NCBI RefSeq assembly: GCF_024679095.1
Contig: NW_026111660.1
Location: forward strand, 265,001 to 329,000
Origin: Eriocheir sinensis
Taxonomy: Eukaryota; Arthropoda; Malacostraca; Decapoda; Varunidae
DNA length: 64,000 bases
Reading direction: 5' to 3'
Shown in pieces: positions 1 through 15,061 of this stretch; the stretch's first letter is position 1; each line of letters starts with the position of its first letter. Below the pieces are notes generated by a model that saw nothing but the letters and a program-made list of their open reading frames with translations, was not told the origin of the DNA and did not search any database. The translations under genes were made by a program, and so were the position numbers.

Positions 1-865
1 TGCTGATAATTTCTATTGGTGGAGCACCACAGGTTGGCTATTATGATAGAGGCGCAACTGTGAGTTTCATGCTAGAACCAACGACAAATAAGTGATGCTA
101 GTACAAAAATGAAGCAGTAATTCTGACGGATGAAATAAGAAAGTTACCAAGCCTCCAAGTCACCATGGCAACACAACATGATTCACAAGTGGAAGGAAAA
201 ATTGAACTGATGTGAAGCCGGGAAGAAAATTAGCCCAGAGACTCCCAATTGATATGAGTTAAATTGAATAGTTCGAAGAAAGTTTATATTTATATAAAAT
301 TGTCAATGCAAACTAAAACAGTAATTAAAAAAGAAAAAAAAGGAAACAATTGGATATAGTAAGTGACAAAAAAGGAGCATTTTAATGATTAAAAGAGAAT
401 AACCTATTTAAAAAAGCACAGAATCTAATCATGAGTAACTGCAGAAATATAGTGACAAAAAGAAAGCAAAGAGTCTGTGAAAATGTACTGTGCGTAAGAG
501 AACTTCAGACGGGAATGATTCTAATGGCGCCGGGCAGGCGAGATGACTCAACATGCAGGGCACCGCTCACACCACAACAAGAACAACGGCTGTTTCTCAC
601 CCTCCGTATTAGTGTGCAGAGCCATTACTCGGAACAAGCACCGGCACAGAGGCAGCGTCACGGCTGGGAGGTCAGGAGGAGGGAGAGAGTGCAAGCAGAG
701 GTGACCGCTCCACCTGGCGCCTTTCCTCTCGCCTGGATCCCGAGCCTCCTGCTCCTCCTGCTGCTCCTGCTGCTTCCAGTCACGTCAGTCTTGGCCAAAC
801 ACAGAGGTGAGGATGTGCAGGCAAATTGTTGTTATATTGTTGCAATTATTATCACATATTCCTTT
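1..865. other. AT-rich sequence without recognisable gene
   Basis: No domain, splice-bounded exon or known repeat could be recognised. A reading frame at 431-946 (+) turns into translated leucine and isoleucine runs as it enters the trinucleotide repeat, so it is not accepted as a gene. A short GC-richer stretch at about 525-800 could be exonic, but no convincing acceptor and donor pair was found. Confidence 0.5.
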
Positions 866-1162
<297 letters not shown>

Positions 1163-1979
1163 TGACTTTTATCATTGCAAACGCATTTTTTTATTTTATT
1201 TTACATTACGAGTACACGAGGTCTCTAATTGTTGGTGCTCCTTTAAGTCAATGTATTTTTCACCGTTCTTTACGTGATGAGTTTTTTTGTTTTTTTTGTT
1301 TCTTTGTGTTTTTTGTGCGTGTGTCAAAACAGGTATAACAGAAACGGAGGATGGACTCTACATTACGCTTACTGTCGGTTATCTTAGTTAGCTATCAGGT
1401 AGTTTAGATAGCTAGCGGATAGCCTAGTTAGCAAGCGGGTAGTTTAGTTAGCTAGCAGGCGCCGTCTTGGAGACCTGTACCCAGAGGCAACCGAGTGAGT
1501 CAGGCGCGTCCCTCCACTCTGTCATGGTGCTCTACACGCACCCGTAACTGCGTGTACTCGTTTTCACTAGAATATAACCTACATAAGAGACGTGTGTTTC
1601 GTCATCCCTCAAGTCATACACACAACCGACACTTACCGTCATTTGTGAATAGAGCAGAATGAACTTATGCCTCAAAAACTCAGCGCAACACAATTTTCCA
1701 GATTTCTATTCCTTACTTATCGATAACACACAACTGTCCCTTTCCACATGCACCAAACATACTTGTCCTCAAGATCTCAACTAAAAACAGCTTATCTTGC
1801 TAAATTACCTTCCTGTAGGTTAGCCGTCCTGTACAGTCTCTACTAGATTTTTTCCGCTCATAAACTGTATTCGTATACAAGGGGCTTGTCCGCTCTCGTA
1901 CGGCGTATATATCACATGTGTGTTTTTTTGTGCTGGGGGTGGGGTGGGGGGTACACACAGCCCTTTTGAACAGAGTAGA
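1163..1979. other. T-rich intergenic stretch
   Basis: Contains T-rich low-complexity sequence (1185-1320), the 20-bp tandem repeat listed separately, and otherwise unrecognised sequence. No exon with paired splice signals was seen. Confidence 0.5.
1384..1460. repeat. 20-bp tandem repeat, about 3.9 copies
   Basis: Units begin at 1384, 1404, 1424 and 1444 and resemble TTAGTTAGCTAGCGGGTAGT, with 2-4 differences per unit; the last copy is 17 bp. The TTAGCTAGC core is partly palindromic. No coding role is apparent because the period is not divisible by three and no frame runs through it. Confidence 0.85.
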
Positions 1980-2400
1980 GCCAAAAAACTTTCGTCTCAC
2001 AGCTCCCATTCACTTACTGACAGTCTTCTACCTCTGAAATTCCACCGAAACGTTGCCTCTATCCTCTATCGATATTCTTATGCTAACTACTCCTTTTGCC
2101 TTGTAACTGCTTGCCTTCTTCCTCATGGGGCACCGCTGCACAGGACTTTCTACTCCAGCCCGTCCCAATCCTATATAAATTCCTTATGCAATAGTTTACC
2201 AGTATCTTTATTCTTTCATCCCTTTCACTGGTAAAGTCTGAAATAGCTTTCCTCAGTCTGTATACCTTCATGCCTACGACTTGAACTCTTTCAAGATAAT
2301 AGTGTCAGTACACCTCTGCTTCCGAAATTGCCCTTTCTTCTGGGCTCTCATTCTACTGAACTTTTCTATAAGCCGTCTCTCTTGTTGTAAAAAAAATTGT
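1980..2400 (+). pseudogene. fossil LINE-A 3' end
   Basis: The + strand encodes [14 protein letters not shown] near 2020, matching [14 protein letters not shown] in the C-terminal region of the better preserved LINE-A copies at 9488-11769 and 15938-18358. Similarity continues with many frameshifts and ends around TTGTTGTAAAAAA (about 2382-2396), which is also the LINE-A 3' terminus. Only the 3' part is present, as expected from 5' truncation during target-primed reverse transcription. It is too decayed to be functional. Confidence 0.75.
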
Positions 2401-2505
2401 TAAGGAAAAGTAGAATCAACAAAGCTACGATGCACATACGTCCGTAAGTTTATTTAACCAAGGCTTGAACCTGCGTCGTGACATACACAAGTAAGAAGGA
2501 AGGCA

Positions 2506-4063
2506 CATAGCTGGGCACGATAACAGAAAACCTTATTCCCGATACCCGATAACTGATAATGGAAAACCTTATCGGTGATAACCGATATTCGTTAACTGGA
2601 GACACAAATATAGGCGATAATCGATAACCAATACCCGATATAAATCCACAATTCCGATACTAGCTAGCGATAAGTCCAATAGGCGAAAACGATACTATAT
2701 TGATATTTCAAATAGAAAAACATAGATGAATTCACATTTTCATTATTTATATTTTAGAAAACTTACAAAACCTGAAAACCACACGTTGACACGCACCCTA
2801 CATATGGACGGTAATACTAGAAACGCCTGAACCGGTGTTGTGTTATTTGGCGTCCCCACCGTCAAAAGCTGGCGCTTTTGTTTACAAACACTGGTCTCTC
2901 GTGAACTGCGCATGCTCAGACCAGAAGCGTTGACCTGTACAGTCTCACAAAGCTTTTTAACCGTAATTAAGAGTTGCTGGAAGGCTGAATCAGACATACA
3001 TTACCACTACCACCATCCTCGCTGTTTCTAGAACGACGCTCTGTACGAGTTGTATTTATATGTTCAGTGTTGTTCTAGAAACAGCGAGGATGGTGGTACT
3101 GTATGTCTGATTCAGCCTTCCAGCAACTTTAAAAAGCTTTGCAGGTCTGAGCATGAGACCAGTGTTTGTAAACAAATGCGCCAGCTTTTGACGATGGGAC
3201 ACCAAACAACACAACACCGGGTGCCTTCAATACCATGCCATGCTCACAAACGAATATGGAATATCACTATCTTCATCTATTCAAAAGCCCTAGGCCTTGG
3301 TGCTCTTGCTCACCTTCAACTCTCTGGTCTTGGGGAGGCAGGGCAAGCAATCGAAGACGTAGCTGTTACCAACCATCTTCTTATATCGAACCCACTGGTC
3401 AAGGAATGGCCAGGGTGACCGAAACTCAGGCTCACTAGAGTGACTACACCCCACTGAATCTCATCGTGACGACGGCGACGCGGACGCCGTCACTATTTAT
3501 TCAGTTATTCAGACTTATCACCATTAACACTTTAACAGTCACTTCAATAAAGAAGCACTGAAGCACTGGGAACCGGAACACTGGCACTCACTCCGTCACT
3601 CGAGACGCAGCTGAGAGGCCACGCGCCACGCCGCCACGTGAAAACACTAACCGCTGGTGTCTGTTTGCGCTCTTTACAACGGGATCACAAATTTCAGGCA
3701 GTGAATAATAATTTTTGGGGCAATGTTAAATGATTTTTCATTGATATAGTGATTTTTGAGTCTTACATAAAAAAATAATTTAGTGTTTTAATGTTGATGA
3801 TATAAGTATGACATCTCTTACATACTTTTTCTCTCTCTCTTTCATACAACTCAGGGCGCCCGGGCCACGCATGCGCAGTAGGGAGGAGACAACGTTTTAT
3901 TTTTTTCTGAGAGGCGGAAAAAAGTAGCGATTGTCGGTAGTTTGGTTACAAAAGTAACGAAGATACCGATGAATATATAAGTAAGTAGCGGATGGCCGAT
4001 AACCCGATTTTGTTATCAGCGATAAAGTATCGCGATAACTTATCGCGATAACGCCCAGCTATG
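2506..4063. mobile_element. non-autonomous hAT-like DNA transposon with 8-bp target duplication
   Basis: The ends are perfect 11-bp inverted repeats, CATAGCTGGGC at 2506-2516 and its complement at 4053-4063. The element is bracketed by a perfect direct repeat GGAAGGCA (2498-2505 and 4064-4071). An 8-bp target duplication with short CA-starting inverted termini is the hallmark of the hAT superfamily. Both subterminal regions (2517-2700 and 3905-4052) are crowded with CGATAA/TTATCG motifs, likely transposase-binding repeats by analogy with hAT elements. No transposase frame is present; the interior holds a large imperfect palindrome. Deleting 2506-4063 and one target copy restores the LINE-A sequence it interrupted. 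Confidence 0.88.
2831..3222. repeat. imperfect foldback (inverted repeat) inside the hAT-like element
   Basis: The left arm (2831-3040) and right arm (3066-3222) are reverse complements with indels, separated by a 25-bp spacer. Shared blocks in order are the GGTGTTGTGTT end, AAAAGCTGGCGC, TTTGTTTACAAACACTGGTCT, AAAGCTTTTTAA, GTTGCTGGAAGGCTGAATCA and ACCATCCTCGCTGTTTCTAG. The left arm is about 50 bp longer. This may be an older foldback MITE captured inside the hAT-like element. Confidence 0.85.
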
Positions 4064-4520
4064 GGAAGGCAATAAGTTCACCAGCAGAACGCCCCAAGCG
4101 GAACCCATTCTGGTGATCAGAGAGCTCAGAAGTGGTTAATGCTTATGAACTTTCCTGTTAATGATTGTCTCAAAAGGTTTAGAGAGACAAGAAAGCAATG
4201 TTATAGAACGGTACTTTGAGGTATTGGGACAGTCACCCTTCTTGGGCATAAGTTGCATATTGGCGTACCCTCATCAGGAAAGGAAGGTAGATCTTGAATG
4301 GCGGAGACGAAAAAGACTGGCCAGGCAGGGTGTCAGCACGAAAGCACAGTTTTCAAGGGCAATAGCAGGACAACAAGAGACAGGGTTGGACCGTTTCCGG
4401 CAGAAAAGTAGGACGCAGATTGGTTGGTACTCGGCCGGAGTCAAGAACAGATGTCTGGGCAGTCTGTTCCTGACCTTACCAGTGTTAGTAGCACGGAAGC
4501 CAGAGTCAATCCACGCCCCA

Positions 4521-4631
4521 ATGGCTTTTTGTTTGGTGTACGGATGCAAATATAATCAGAGACTAAAAGAGACCAGGCTATTATATAAGTTTTATCGTTT
4601 CCCTAAAGACAAGGATGTGCTACAGAAGTGA
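4521..4631 (+). pseudogene. N-terminal half of a THAP-type zinc-finger domain
   Basis: An ATG at 4521 opens 36 codons that begin MAFCLVYGCKYN and contain FYRFPKD, ending in TGA. The spacing Cys-x4-Cys followed about 15 residues later by an aromatic-x-Arg-Phe-Pro-Lys-Asp block matches the first half of the THAP (C2CH) DNA-binding domain. The second half, with the remaining Cys and His, is missing. A GTGAAT sequence at 4628-4633 could be a remnant splice donor, making this a former first exon. THAP domains occur in P-element-like transposases and in many host regulators; which one this came from cannot be told. Confidence 0.5.
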
Positions 4632-4642
4632 ATTGGTCATTG

Positions 4643-4645
<3 letters not shown>

Positions 4646-4674
<29 letters not shown>
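4646..4674. repeat. (GA)n microsatellite
   Basis: Perfect GA dinucleotide tract of about 29 bp. Confidence 0.95.
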
Positions 4675-4677
<3 letters not shown>

Positions 4678-5259
4678 TGTGTCCGCGAATGTACGAGTAA
4701 CCCAAGTCTGCTATAGTTACCCCTCCAGTCCATTAGTGTACTTTTTCTTAAACCCTGCCTCCCCTCCCCTCTCTCCCTTACACTATAACTACTCTACATC
4801 ACAGGTGTGCGCATCAAAATGGTCTAACCCTGTCCTCTTTCAATATTGGACAATATCAAGCACTCGATCGGGTCCTTAAGCCTTTTGAGGATAAAGGCCA
4901 GGAAGGATCCAGAAAACACATTCTTGAGAATTTTAGTAACAGGCATAATGGAGCCAGAAGGGGGATGAATAGGAGGAACATTCCCTGAATCGTCCATAGT
5001 GGATTTTTTAGAATAACGGAGTTCAGCCTTAGAGACAAGAGTGACAGCTACGCTGCCATCAGGACTAGGGAGAGGTGGGAAATGTGAAGGCGTAAAAGTA
5101 TTAGATACTTTTGGCTTGGTGGGAGAAGTTTCTAGAATTATTAGAGAAAGCGCGATTGTGATGGTATCGGTCACCCTGAGTAGATAGACAAACACCCGCA
5201 CTCCTACCACATATCACACGGCAACATATAAATAATTCTGCATTTAAAACAACGCCCAT

Positions 5260-5973
5260 GAACAAAACTTCAAAATACAGCTTTATATAGTATTTATACA
5301 CTTACGGATTATATATTTCATGGTACCTAGATTTGTTAGGTCTAGAAGCAAAGCAGGAGAAATAAACGAGGGGTGAGATAAATTTATATCGTGAGGAAGG
5401 CCAAGTGTTGTTCAGAAAGGGAATGGAAGAGTGTGGAAGGATTATGTACCCAAAATGGCGTAGGTGGGTGAATGAAGATAATAACGGGGTATTGCTGCGA
5501 GGGGAAAAGTTAATGACTATGAGAAACTAAAGAGGATGAGGCGAGGCTGGAAGGAAAGCTGGTGAGTATGAAAATTGGAAGGGAAGGGGAGCAGAAAAAT
5601 GATTAAGAAGTAGAAAATGGAAGATGAAGACGTGAGAAAAGAAAATTCAAGTAAAAAATTGCAGAAACCATCTTAGTGTAAGGAGTAAATGGATGGAGAT
5701 AGTAAGAAATTAGGCAATAATTGTACGGAAAAAAGGACGAAGGCGATGAGGAGAACAAACAGAAGAACAAGAACAAGGATAATACAGATGACAGCAAGAA
5801 CGAGAATAAATAAAATGAAACACGTGGAAAAAGGAGGAGAAGAAAAAAGAGAAGGAAACGGAACTGGAAGAAGCAGAGAGGTAGAGGAAGGATGAAAAGG
5901 AAGGATAAGTACAGGTTGGGAAGGCTCAGCAGTAATGGCGGTTATGCGTGTGGTAAACTCACAAATATTAATT

Positions 5974-6043
<70 letters not shown>

Positions 6044-6110
6044 TGCAGCCAGCAGAGTGTGTAGAAGACATAAACGCAATCGTCTCTCATCGACTCACTC
6101 TTTTCCTCCA
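5260..6110. repeat. repeat P copy 1, unclassified purine-rich element
   Basis: Aligns by eye with 7640-8810: shared blocks include ACTTCRAAATACAGC at the left, GATGGTACSTAGAT-like, GAATTTATATC-like and GGAAACTAAAGAGGATGA segments, and on the right GGTTGGGAAGGCTCAGCA followed by a GA tract. The middle is A/G-rich and differs in length between copies. No coding frame is convincing on either strand. It is probably a mobile element or segmental duplication, but no terminal repeats were identified. Confidence 0.7.
5977..6041. repeat. (GA)n microsatellite
   Basis: Uninterrupted GA tract near the right end of repeat P copy 1. Copy 2 has a much shorter GA tract at the equivalent place (8718-8731), so this is a length-variable internal microsatellite. 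Confidence 0.95.
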
Positions 6111-6374
6111 TTATCTTTTATTTTTCCTCACATCCATTTCCCTCCCTTCCCAAATCACTGCGGCAGTTTTATACTCAAATCAACTTTAGAATAATCTTAA
6201 TGTTGAACAGTTACATATTTTTTCAAGTTCAAAGATACTGTTGCTATGATTCTACATGCACATGTGGTATACCAATACGAGTGTTTCTCCTGCATTGCAA
6301 CGTGAATTCGCCGAGCGAAACGCCATGTCACGGAGAAGTTGGTAAATTATGAAGAACTTGCCTTTTAAGTCCTG
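6111..6374. other. unrecognised spacer
   Basis: No coding, repeat or RNA signal recognised between repeat P copy 1 and the LINE-A fragment. Confidence 0.4.
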
Positions 6375-6520
6375 TTTCAAAATATTTAAACAGTCAAGAA
6401 AGCAAAAACTGTAGGACGGTAGTCTGAACGATTAGAACGGTCATCCCCCTTAGGCACATGTTGTATATTGACATACTTTCAGCAGGAAGGAATCATAGAT
6501 GTTACTAGGCAGATACGAAA
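6375..6520 (-). pseudogene. short decayed LINE-A reverse transcriptase fragment
   Basis: The plus-strand text with GACGGTAGT at about 6415 and the following block with CTTAGGCACA align with A1 positions 10875-11000. That region encodes the PVPKKGD...NYRPIALLS motif on the minus strand. Multiple indels destroy the frame. The boundaries are approximate. Confidence 0.65.
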
Positions 6521-7639
6521 AAAAAAATACTGAGCACGATGTTCTTTTCTTTCTATTAGTAAGCTTCTTCACCTTTTGGAGACTCTCTCGATTGGAAACG
6601 ATCTCTCTTTGAGCTAGGGTGACCTCTTTTACCCATTTAATTATGGATCGCAAAGAACAGTATTTTGCCACTTTCATAACTCAAATCAAACTACAATTTC
6701 ATCAAACGAAAATGTTCATCCATCAGCAAACATGAACGGAACTTCCAATCAAATCTACAAAATCTAACAAGTGGCAACTTCCCGCGCGTTCGGGGTGTGC
6801 TGACACACACTATCGGGGAAGCTGGCACATTATTTTGCTTGATTCTTAATTTTGAAAGTTACTAAAAGTATTCACATATATTTATTTCAGTGTGTACTTT
6901 GAATATAAATCCTTATTTAGAAAATGAAGGAAGCAGTCTTGCAAGTGGAATGAAATAGAAACCTTTACTTAAAATCACACTCCATAAAAGTAAATGCCTG
7001 ATTAAAAAAAAAGGTTAATATTTTTTTTTCCAAAAAATTTAGTCAAAAGCAAACCCTTATCAGTACCGTTTTCTTAAGCCCACATTCTAACATTATCGAC
7101 TCCACTCAGAGTTAGAGGCGTAGTTCAGATAAAAGTTTTCTGATAAACAAAATAGGCTATGACAAAGTCTTCAAATTAATAATATAAACACTGCAATCAA
7201 AAAGGCCAGGAATGAAAATAGTAATTTTAACTAATTATTTGAATCACAGCTGAGAGAAGCAAAAAGCAAATCTTTATAGGTCTGATAATTAGGAGAAAGA
7301 AAGATGGTGAGACATATCTCCAATTATATGCAAATTAAAACATTTGTGTGGTGGGCACGTTAACATTATGCCAATTTGCCGCATGTCTTTCGTGTTGATT
7401 TGCCCCAACACGAAATTGTAGTTAAAATGGCGTTTTAGTAATAACAAAACCGTTGGTCGTCTTAGGTAATTTAGAATATGTTATAACAAAGGATATAAAC
7501 CATCCAGATTTTACCAAGCTCTGGTAAATTATGCTCCTGCCGCCCCTCTATAGTCCTGCTTCGTGGTATGTGAAGAGACATGCTAATGACAACAACGTAA
7601 AGAAAACTTAAGTATGTAAAGCAAAGCACTCTCACAAAA
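6521..7639. other. AT-rich intergenic stretch
   Basis: No gene, splice-bounded exon, tRNA-like fold or tandem repeat recognised. It carries short A and T homopolymers only. Confidence 0.45.
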
Positions 7640-8810
7640 CTTCGAAATACAGCGATATATAATAAAAAATATACACTTCTTTCTCTGATATGATGGTACG
7701 TAGATAGAGAGGGGCTGCGAGAAGAGCCAGGGGAAGAAAGAATGAGCGAGATGAATTTATATCATGAAAGAGGGCAAGTGCTATACGTACAGTAAGGGAA
7801 CGGAGGAGTGTGGAAGGAAATGTAACCGGAATGGAGTAGGTGGGTGGGAGAAGATAATAGCGGGTGTTGCTGTGAAGGGAAAAAAAAGTAATGGTTATGG
7901 GAAACTAAAGAGGATGAAGAGAGCCTGGAAGGTGAGCTGGTGAATATGAAATTTCGAGGAGGAGAAGGAGGAGGTGGAGGAGGAGGAGGTGGAGGAGGAG
8001 GAGGAGGAGGAGGAGGAGGAGGAGGAGGAGGAGGACGAGGAGGAAGTGGAGGAGGAGGAGGAAAAGGTGGAGGAGGAGAAAAAGGAGAAGAACGAGAAGA
8101 TGGAGGGGGAGCAAGCAAAGAAAAAAAATACTGTTATGATGGTGATAAAGAAAAGGGAAGAAAATGGTGATGAAGAAAAAGGGCAAAAGAAGAAGGTGGA
8201 GGAGGGGGAGAAGAAAAGGAAGAAGAATACGATGATGATGATGATGATGATGAAGAAAAATGAAAAAGTTGAAGCGAGAAAATAAATTACTAAAAATAAA
8301 TGCAGAAAAACTGAATGCTGGCGATAAAAGAGGGAAGATAAAACTGAATTATATATAGTAGAATACGGAGAGAGGACGGAGAGGATAAAGAGAAAAAAAA
8401 AGAAGCAAAATAATTTTAACAAGAACAAAAAGAAAAAGAAAAAACAAAACAAAATAAGATATGAAAAGGAGAAGGGGAAGAAGAAAAAGAAGGAAAAGGA
8501 ACGAGAGGAGGCAGAGAAGTAGAGGAAGGATGAGAAGGAAATAAATAAATAAAAGAAGAAAAGGAAGGAAGAAAGAAAAACAGAAAGAAAGGAAGGAAAG
8601 GAAGAAAGAAAGAAAGAAAGAAAAGAGGACGGATGAGAAGGAAAGATAAGTAAAGGTTGGGAAGGCTCAGCAATAATGGCTTTTGTGCGTGTAGTAAATA
8701 GCCATAAGTAATAATTTGAGAGAGAGAGAGAATTTATGGCCATCGCATTCTGCGGAGGTCAGAACGCACGCCTGTCTCGTTGATTCACTGTTGTCTCCTT
8801 GTTTCCTTTG
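7640..8810. repeat. repeat P copy 2, unclassified purine-rich element
   Basis: Second copy of the element at 5260-6110, longer because of a (GGA)n expansion (about 7955-8110), a (GAT)n tract (8231-8254) and GAAA/GGAA-rich blocks. The right end again holds GGTTGGGAAGGCTCAGCA (8656-8673) and a GA tract. Large antisense frames rich in Ser and Phe, and sense frames rich in Gly or Glu, are translations of this simple sequence, not genes. Confidence 0.7.
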
Positions 8811-12553
<3,743 letters not shown>

Positions 12554-12799
12554 TACGAGCTTTTTTGCAATAGTACGATATTGTGACGGTTTTGTTTGTG
12601 ATTTTAAAATACTGATAAAACAAATTGTACTGATATTGGAAAGTAGTTATACACAACGAAAATTATGATGCAGCTCTTTGCCTATTTTACAACCAACTTG
12701 TTGGCTATAAAACAACCCAGAACTCACCACGTGGAGGTGGCTGCATATCGAGTTCCACCCTACTCCAGCCCTTCCACCCTTCCAATGCTAGAGCGCTGT

Positions 12800-15061
12800 T
12801 TACATAGGAGTTGCAAATTGTTTTTTGGTGTCAAAAGTGGGCATAGTACTCCTCGAGACCAAAACTGAACGTATCCAGCCATCTCTGTTTGAAGGGCCGC
12901 ATACCTTTGAACAAGACTCAGTCACAAGTTTTATCATGCGCTCCACGTTTTGGGAGTGGCATGGTATCTGTGGTACATTAGACTGAGGCACGTCACCTGA
13001 CTGAATTAGATTCTTTAGTTCATCATTGGTAATGTGTTTCAGCAGTGGTGGATCAGTCAACTGAGCAGCCTGCCAGTCTATCATTTCAATGTATGTTTTG
13101 GCTTCAAAGTTGACATCAGGCAAAGTGAAATGACGAACGCAGGATCTTCTAGTAATCTCACTATTCCTTGCCTTTAGCAATCTTCTGTAGCCAAGGATAC
13201 GAGTCGCTTTCTCCTCATCGTGAACCATGGCAACTATAAGTGCTTCAGCATGTGCGTAAAATGCACTTCTCTGCAGAACAGGATACACAATGTTTTTAAC
13301 TCTCTCTCCTAGTTTCCTGACTCTGGAAAGTGCATCAAAAAAATGACAAGGTCCATGAATTACTGAAGGCTTTGTTTTAATTTTGAACCATATGGGAATG
13401 TAGACAGACATAATGAACTTTACAATAAGTTGAAAGTTTTCTGATGGATTTTCTGTTGACATGTAAAGACGAAGTATACGATTAGCAGTAGTGAGCCATC
13501 TTGAGTGTGAAATGTTGCCAGGATAACGATGCTGGAGAGACTCGCTGCATTCACCAGAAGAAACAGCACGATATACCTTTAGAAGATATTTCTGATCAGT
13601 GCTTAGCTTTTCGACATCACAATCAATGTTTTCACTTTCAACTGGCTGAAAGGAAGTGAGAGGTAACTCTTCACATTTGGATAATCGCTTGCAGATGCTT
13701 CCCGTGAAACCTTTTGGACCAGTTGTAGGGCCATCAAGTTTGATTATCAAGTGGCGCAACGGTAGCTCATTTGCATGCAATTGACAAATGAGCCACTGCA
13801 ATGGTCTCTGCAATGATTGCTCCAGTAGAAATTATTCCATTTTTTCTACCTGTGTTCACTGCAGTGCCATCACAACCGATAGCCTGCAATTGTGTTGTTG
13901 ATATATTAGATGCTTCTAAATGTGACACAATCAATGGTGCAATACTATATCCAGAACCTTTTGAAGGAGAAATATGACCTATATATTTTGAGCCAGGTTC
14001 TTCTAGAATTGTGATGTGCTCCTCTACAATTTCTGTTTTAAGTTTTTTGTTACCTTTCTCCACTTGACACAATGTTTTGTCTTTTTTACCATCGAAGAAT
14101 ATACACAAAGGGAGCTTATCTGTTGCAATAATGTCTTCTTCAGTCACTTGTTTTCTAGTTTTTTTTCGTTCTCGACGAATTTTGCTTCTATCTATTACTT
14201 CTGCTGTGTTTTCTTCAGTTATTATGCCTACATCTTTCAAAATTGCACTGGCAATGCTAGCACCTGCTCTATCTGACACACCAGTTCGATCACATGTAAG
14301 AGCAAGTGATGGCAACTTTTTTGTGATACTTTGTTTACATATGAATAGGCTTTTCTGTGCTTGTCTACAGGTTGACCTTCAAAATCTGATTCATCTGTGG
14401 ATTCGGCGTTGGAACTTGACTCACTTAGGTGCATCTGGTGTAGATTTTGACTGGAGGATGGCTTAGGATCACTTCTGCTAGTTGACGGCTGGTTACATGC
14501 TCTTCTTTCTTTCCTTTCTTCCTTTTTTCTGATAGCTTGCGTTGTTCTTACATCAATTGGACCTATTTTCATTTTCCTCTCATGTCTCTGATCATTAAGA
14601 AATTCAGTTTCACGCTGAGGGACTCTCTTCTCAGCAGGGCATTGACAATTATGTCCAATGGATTTACAAGCTGCTATATCAAAAAGTACATCGCTATCAT
14701 TTTCAAATTTCCTTAGTTTTTCTTGGTATCGTGGATCATGTGCTCGTCCTTTGTATGGCTTCATGATGTTTTGAATTTACAATAGTATGTATCTAGCATA
14801 TCAGATATGCGCTTAGTAGACACTGTTGGGATTGATGCAGAGCACCAGATTTCTTCCACTTGTGTTACAATAGACATACACATCTTTCCATTTTGGTTCT
14901 TGCCCTGTTGTTTTCCGGTTAATTCTTTCCCAATGAATTGCTTTCATTACATCTTTAAGTGTTGGTAGACAATTTTTCTCAAGTGTTGAAGGTTTACCAA
15001 AGACAGGACATAAATGATCCTGTCTGGTACAATCACGATGAGGGTGATTTCGCTTTGCCAT
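12800..15061 (-). pseudogene. transposase-like pseudogene of the long-TIR transposon
   Basis: Read on the minus strand, four overlapping frames (15061-14813, 14764-14237, 14315-13767, 13813-12800) form one ancestral protein of roughly 740 residues, broken by frameshifts near 14865, 14770, 14320 and 13825. The N-terminus is Cys/His-containing (HPHRDCTRQDHLCPVFGK), suggesting a DNA-binding region. A charged linker follows. The core has IFFDGKKDKT, QAIGCDGTAVNTG, then LHANELPLRHL and DGPTTGPKGFTG, and a long helical C-terminus including SRWLTTANRILRLY and YIEMIDWQAAQLTDPP. The Asp in CDGT could be a catalytic acidic residue of an RNase H-like fold; this is inference. Function would be excision and integration of the element. 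Confidence 0.8.

Larger units (their letters stand above)
4370..4847 (+). mobile_element. insert of uncertain origin within LINE-A, carrying a THAP-like segment
   Basis: This block has no counterpart in intact LINE-A copies, and both flanks align to adjacent LINE-A positions. The junctions are accurate only to about 15 bp. A possible imperfect target duplication (CAATAGCA near 4360 and CAATATCA near 4851) cannot be resolved by eye. It contains a (GA)n tract (4646-4674). The origin could be retroposition of a spliced or partial transcript, or a fragment of a THAP-containing P-like transposon. Confidence 0.5.
2480..5165 (-). pseudogene. old LINE-A reverse transcriptase copy split by two insertions
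   Basis: Segments 4074-4369 and 4848-5165 align by eye, in order and on the minus strand, with LINE-A copy A1 (10755-11055 and 11050-11360). The short stretch 2490-2505 matches the sequence that should precede 4072, so the copy is interrupted by the hAT-like element at 2506-4063. A second insert of about 480 bp (4370-4847) carries a THAP-like segment. Many substitutions and indels are present and no reading frame survives. It is older than both insertions and more diverged than A1 and A2. Confidence 0.8.

Noticed and set aside
7762..8743. A 282-codon antisense frame and Gly- or Glu-rich sense frames
   Set aside because: Translated (GGA)n and A/G-rich low complexity inside repeat P, with no splice or domain evidence.
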